From contig JAAAUF010000490.1 in the NCBI GenBank assembly GCA_015499985.1, forward strand, positions 1 through 10,106: 10,106 nt of DNA, given 5' to 3'. Under the pieces are notes generated by a model. That model saw nothing but the letters and a program-made list of their open reading frames with translations. It did no database searches and had not been told where the DNA came from. The position numbers were made by a program, and so were the translations under genes. How positions within the stretch are numbered: the first letter of the stretch is position 1; every line of letters begins with the position of its first letter. The stretch comes from Haplosporangium gracile (Eukaryota; Mortierellomycota; Mortierellomycetes; Mortierellales; Mortierellaceae). Below, piece after piece: positions 8,341 to 10,106 of this stretch.

Positions 8341-8764
8341 TGGACATGGACAGCAATTTAAACACCTGTCATAAAGACAGCATGCATCGGCGGCTCTTAC
8401 ATACATCGTCCCTCCCCTCTTTCTCTCCTCTGCTACTGTTCCATGCTGCCGTTCTCTCTTTCTCTCTGTTTGCCTGCGCCTCTCATTCACACATATTCTC
8501 ATCATTTCCTCCTTGAAATAAAAAGAAAAATCGACTTTTGACAACTTAAACAATAGGAATTGACAAAGTAGCCTAATTGCTGAGGTGTTGTACCAAGGGA
8601 ATGATGGGGTTGGCTCTCTCGCACTCTCTTTTCTTGGTAAAAAAAAAAAAGGGCTAGTTCAAAAAAGGTTGTCAACTATGTGCAATGCATAGTCCCAGCA
8701 ATTGCGCTTCCTGTACCTCTTTGTTCATTTCGCCATTTCAATCCCTGTCTTTGGGCGTAGCCTC

Positions 8765-8797
8765 CTTGTCTTGTCTTGTCTTGTCTTGTCTTGTCTG
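8765..8797. repeat. CTTGT pentanucleotide repeat, 6 units
   Basis: Six perfect CTTGT units followed by CTG. Confidence 0.95.
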
Positions 8798-9652
8798 TAT
8801 ATGTAACCTCATTGCCTAAATAGTGTCAATGAGCAGCAATTAATAACATGTGTGTCTGTATGTGAGCGTGCACCGCATCATTCCCTTACCAGTTCCCTGC
8901 CTTTTTTTTTCTTTGCGCTGTCTTCTCTGCTACAACGACCACATCCTCTAACTTACTACACCCCAGCCCTTCCCTTGCCTTACCCTCACCATGCCCCCTA
9001 TCATGCAATTGAAGTAGAGAACCAAGAAAGAAAGTTTACTCTCTAACATTTTAGCACAACCATGCATGATGAACCACACCTACTACTTCCAAAATTTAAC
9101 CCTACAACAGTATCAGTTGTCAATGGTACAAGGCGGAGGAAGAAAGAAAAAAGGCGCGCTATGGGTCATCACTATCCTAACGGAATGTTTTACTCTCCTT
9201 CTGCAGTCTTTCCCTCCCTTTTATTTTCTTCGCTCCCTCTTTCTCCTGTGCTTCCCCGTAGTGATCTTTGTAGAGGGGGAAAGAGAATGTTGGTCGACTA
9301 CTTCGTTACAATGCGTCAATGCAGGAGCAGGGGTCAAAGAACAAAAAAAAATTCTTTGCAAACAAAAACAAAGAGAGACATCGTGAGGCAGTTAGAACAA
9401 GGCATACAAGGGGATGACAACAAAAAAGGGATGGAGAGTAGGGAGTAAGGAGAGGGAAAAGGCGGAATGGTTGGATGAGAAATGAAGGGAAAGTGGGCGC
9501 GCGTTCTAAGTAACGAGAGCCTCATTCCTCAACCCTAATCAGCCTAACAGTCAAACTAACTAACTATTACACTTGCTGCTCTTTGTTGCTGTTTCGTTTC
9601 GTGTTTTCTTTCTTCCATGATGCAACTAAACAGGTTATTGATTGTTTCTACT

Positions 9653-9656
<4 letters not shown>

Positions 9657-9712
<56 letters not shown>
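9657..9712. repeat. AG dinucleotide microsatellite, 28 units
   Basis: A perfect 56-base AG run, purine-only and mirror-symmetric. AATAAGAG-like sequence lies on both sides (9654-9660 and 9715-9721). It is the longest perfect microsatellite in the window. Confidence 0.98.
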
Positions 9713-9713
<1 letters not shown>

Positions 9714-9992
9714 AATAAGAGGGACAGAGAGGAGGATCAAACATTTAGAGGGAGCATGCCCTGGACTAATGAGAAAAAAAAGGGGGGAGGGAGAAATAGA
9801 AAACCTACTCTTGTTAGCCATAACAAACACAACAGCAAACATAGGATCTCCTCTGGTTTTTTTTTTAATTTTTGATAATCTCTTTCTTCCTCCCTTCAGT
9901 CGTTCCTACAAGGGCCCTCTTCTGTTGTGGGCTTGCTGTATTGTTGCATGGCATTCTGTTGTGTTGCGTGCGTTGCTTGCCTTTTTTGCGTT

Positions 9993-10073
9993 GCTTGTTG
10001 TATGTTTGTTTGTTTGTGTTTGTTTTGTTTGCTTGCGTGTTTGTTTGCGTGTTTATTTGTTTGCTTGTGGTTG
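9993..10073. repeat. Degenerate TTTG-type repeat region
   Basis: About 80 bases made mostly of TTTG, TTGC and TTGTG units with imperfect phase. The strand is nearly free of A and poor in C. The N/T/Q/K-rich open frame on the minus strand here is a product of this composition. Confidence 0.8.
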
Positions 10074-10106
10074 TGTTGCTCTTATTGTTCGTGGATGGCA
10101 TTTTGA

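Larger units (their letters stand above)
7803..10106. other. Gene-poor low-complexity region, part 2
   Basis: No gene is supported on either strand. Most open frames are simple-sequence translations (K/E/R-rich from purine blocks, S/L/F/P-rich from pyrimidine blocks). Microsatellites listed separately are spread through it. The segment 8893-9000 is a pyrimidine block followed by an A/C-rich leader-like stretch and a short frame starting CACC-ATG at 8991 with eight codons. It could be the 5' leader of a plus-strand gene beyond the window. Confidence 0.4.

Noticed and set aside
8158..8553. 131-codon minus-strand frame
   Set aside because: Made of R/E-rich and F/S-rich runs from simple repeats, including the 22-A run read as poly-Phe.
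9062..9448. Overlapping 128- and 106-codon plus-strand frames
   Set aside because: Composition follows the pyrimidine and purine blocks (runs of K/R and hydrophobics). No domain, and no splice or Kozak support beyond chance.
9530..9570. Telomere-like CCCTAA and CTAACTAACTA
   Set aside because: Only one CCCTAA copy is here (another at 7464). There is no tandem TTAGGG array, so no telomere or internal telomeric repeat.
9865..10101. 78-codon N/T/Q/K-rich minus-strand frame
   Set aside because: It is the translation of a degenerate CAAA repeat and lacks any non-repetitive core.
5706..10106. tRNA, 5S rRNA or CRISPR array
   Set aside because: No GGTTCGAATCC-type B box paired with an A box at tRNA spacing was found, and no regularly spaced direct repeats with unique spacers.

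Overview
The window looks like nuclear DNA of a filamentous fungus, probably an early-diverging lineage such as Mortierellomycota or Mucoromycota. The reasons are a long protein gene cut by seven short GT-AG introns (87-131 nt), several with CTAAC-type branch sites, and AT-rich flanks full of homopolymers, polypurine/polypyrimidine blocks and microsatellites. The lineage is an inference from style. No rRNA, tRNA, CRISPR array or intact transposon was found.

Layout. Positions 1-438 are the 3' flank of the main gene, with nothing convincing in them. Positions 439-5705 (minus strand) hold one eight-exon gene that I could splice completely. Every junction keeps the frame, giving a predicted 1509-residue protein. 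It joins a RecB/Cas4-type PD-(D/E)XK nuclease with a four-cysteine iron-sulfur signature, a middle region resembling a degenerate RNase H-like domain, an accessory beta-rich region, and a complete SF1B (Dna2/Upf1-like) helicase core. The best family match from memory is the bacterial 'TM0106-type' RecB-like nuclease-helicase group rather than canonical Dna2.

Positions 5706-6502 are the upstream region of that gene. It has a CA-rich leader, a CCAAT pentamer and a CACGTG palindrome, but no other gene. Positions 6503-6819 (minus) carry three overlapping open stretches with protein-like composition and one good C-terminal-looking segment. I read this as a decayed gene or an unplaced terminal exon.

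Positions 6820-10106 are about 3.3 kb of gene-poor DNA: alternating strand-biased purine and pyrimidine blocks, a 28-unit AG repeat, pentanucleotide and tetranucleotide repeats, and small hairpins. Some pyrimidine blocks followed by A/C-rich leaders and short ATG frames resemble promoters or 5' leaders. They could belong to a gene beyond the right edge, but no coding region can be assembled here.

The nuclease-helicase stands alone, and no partner gene is visible. Its predicted job, processing DNA ends, flaps or branched structures using ATP, is inferred from domains only.
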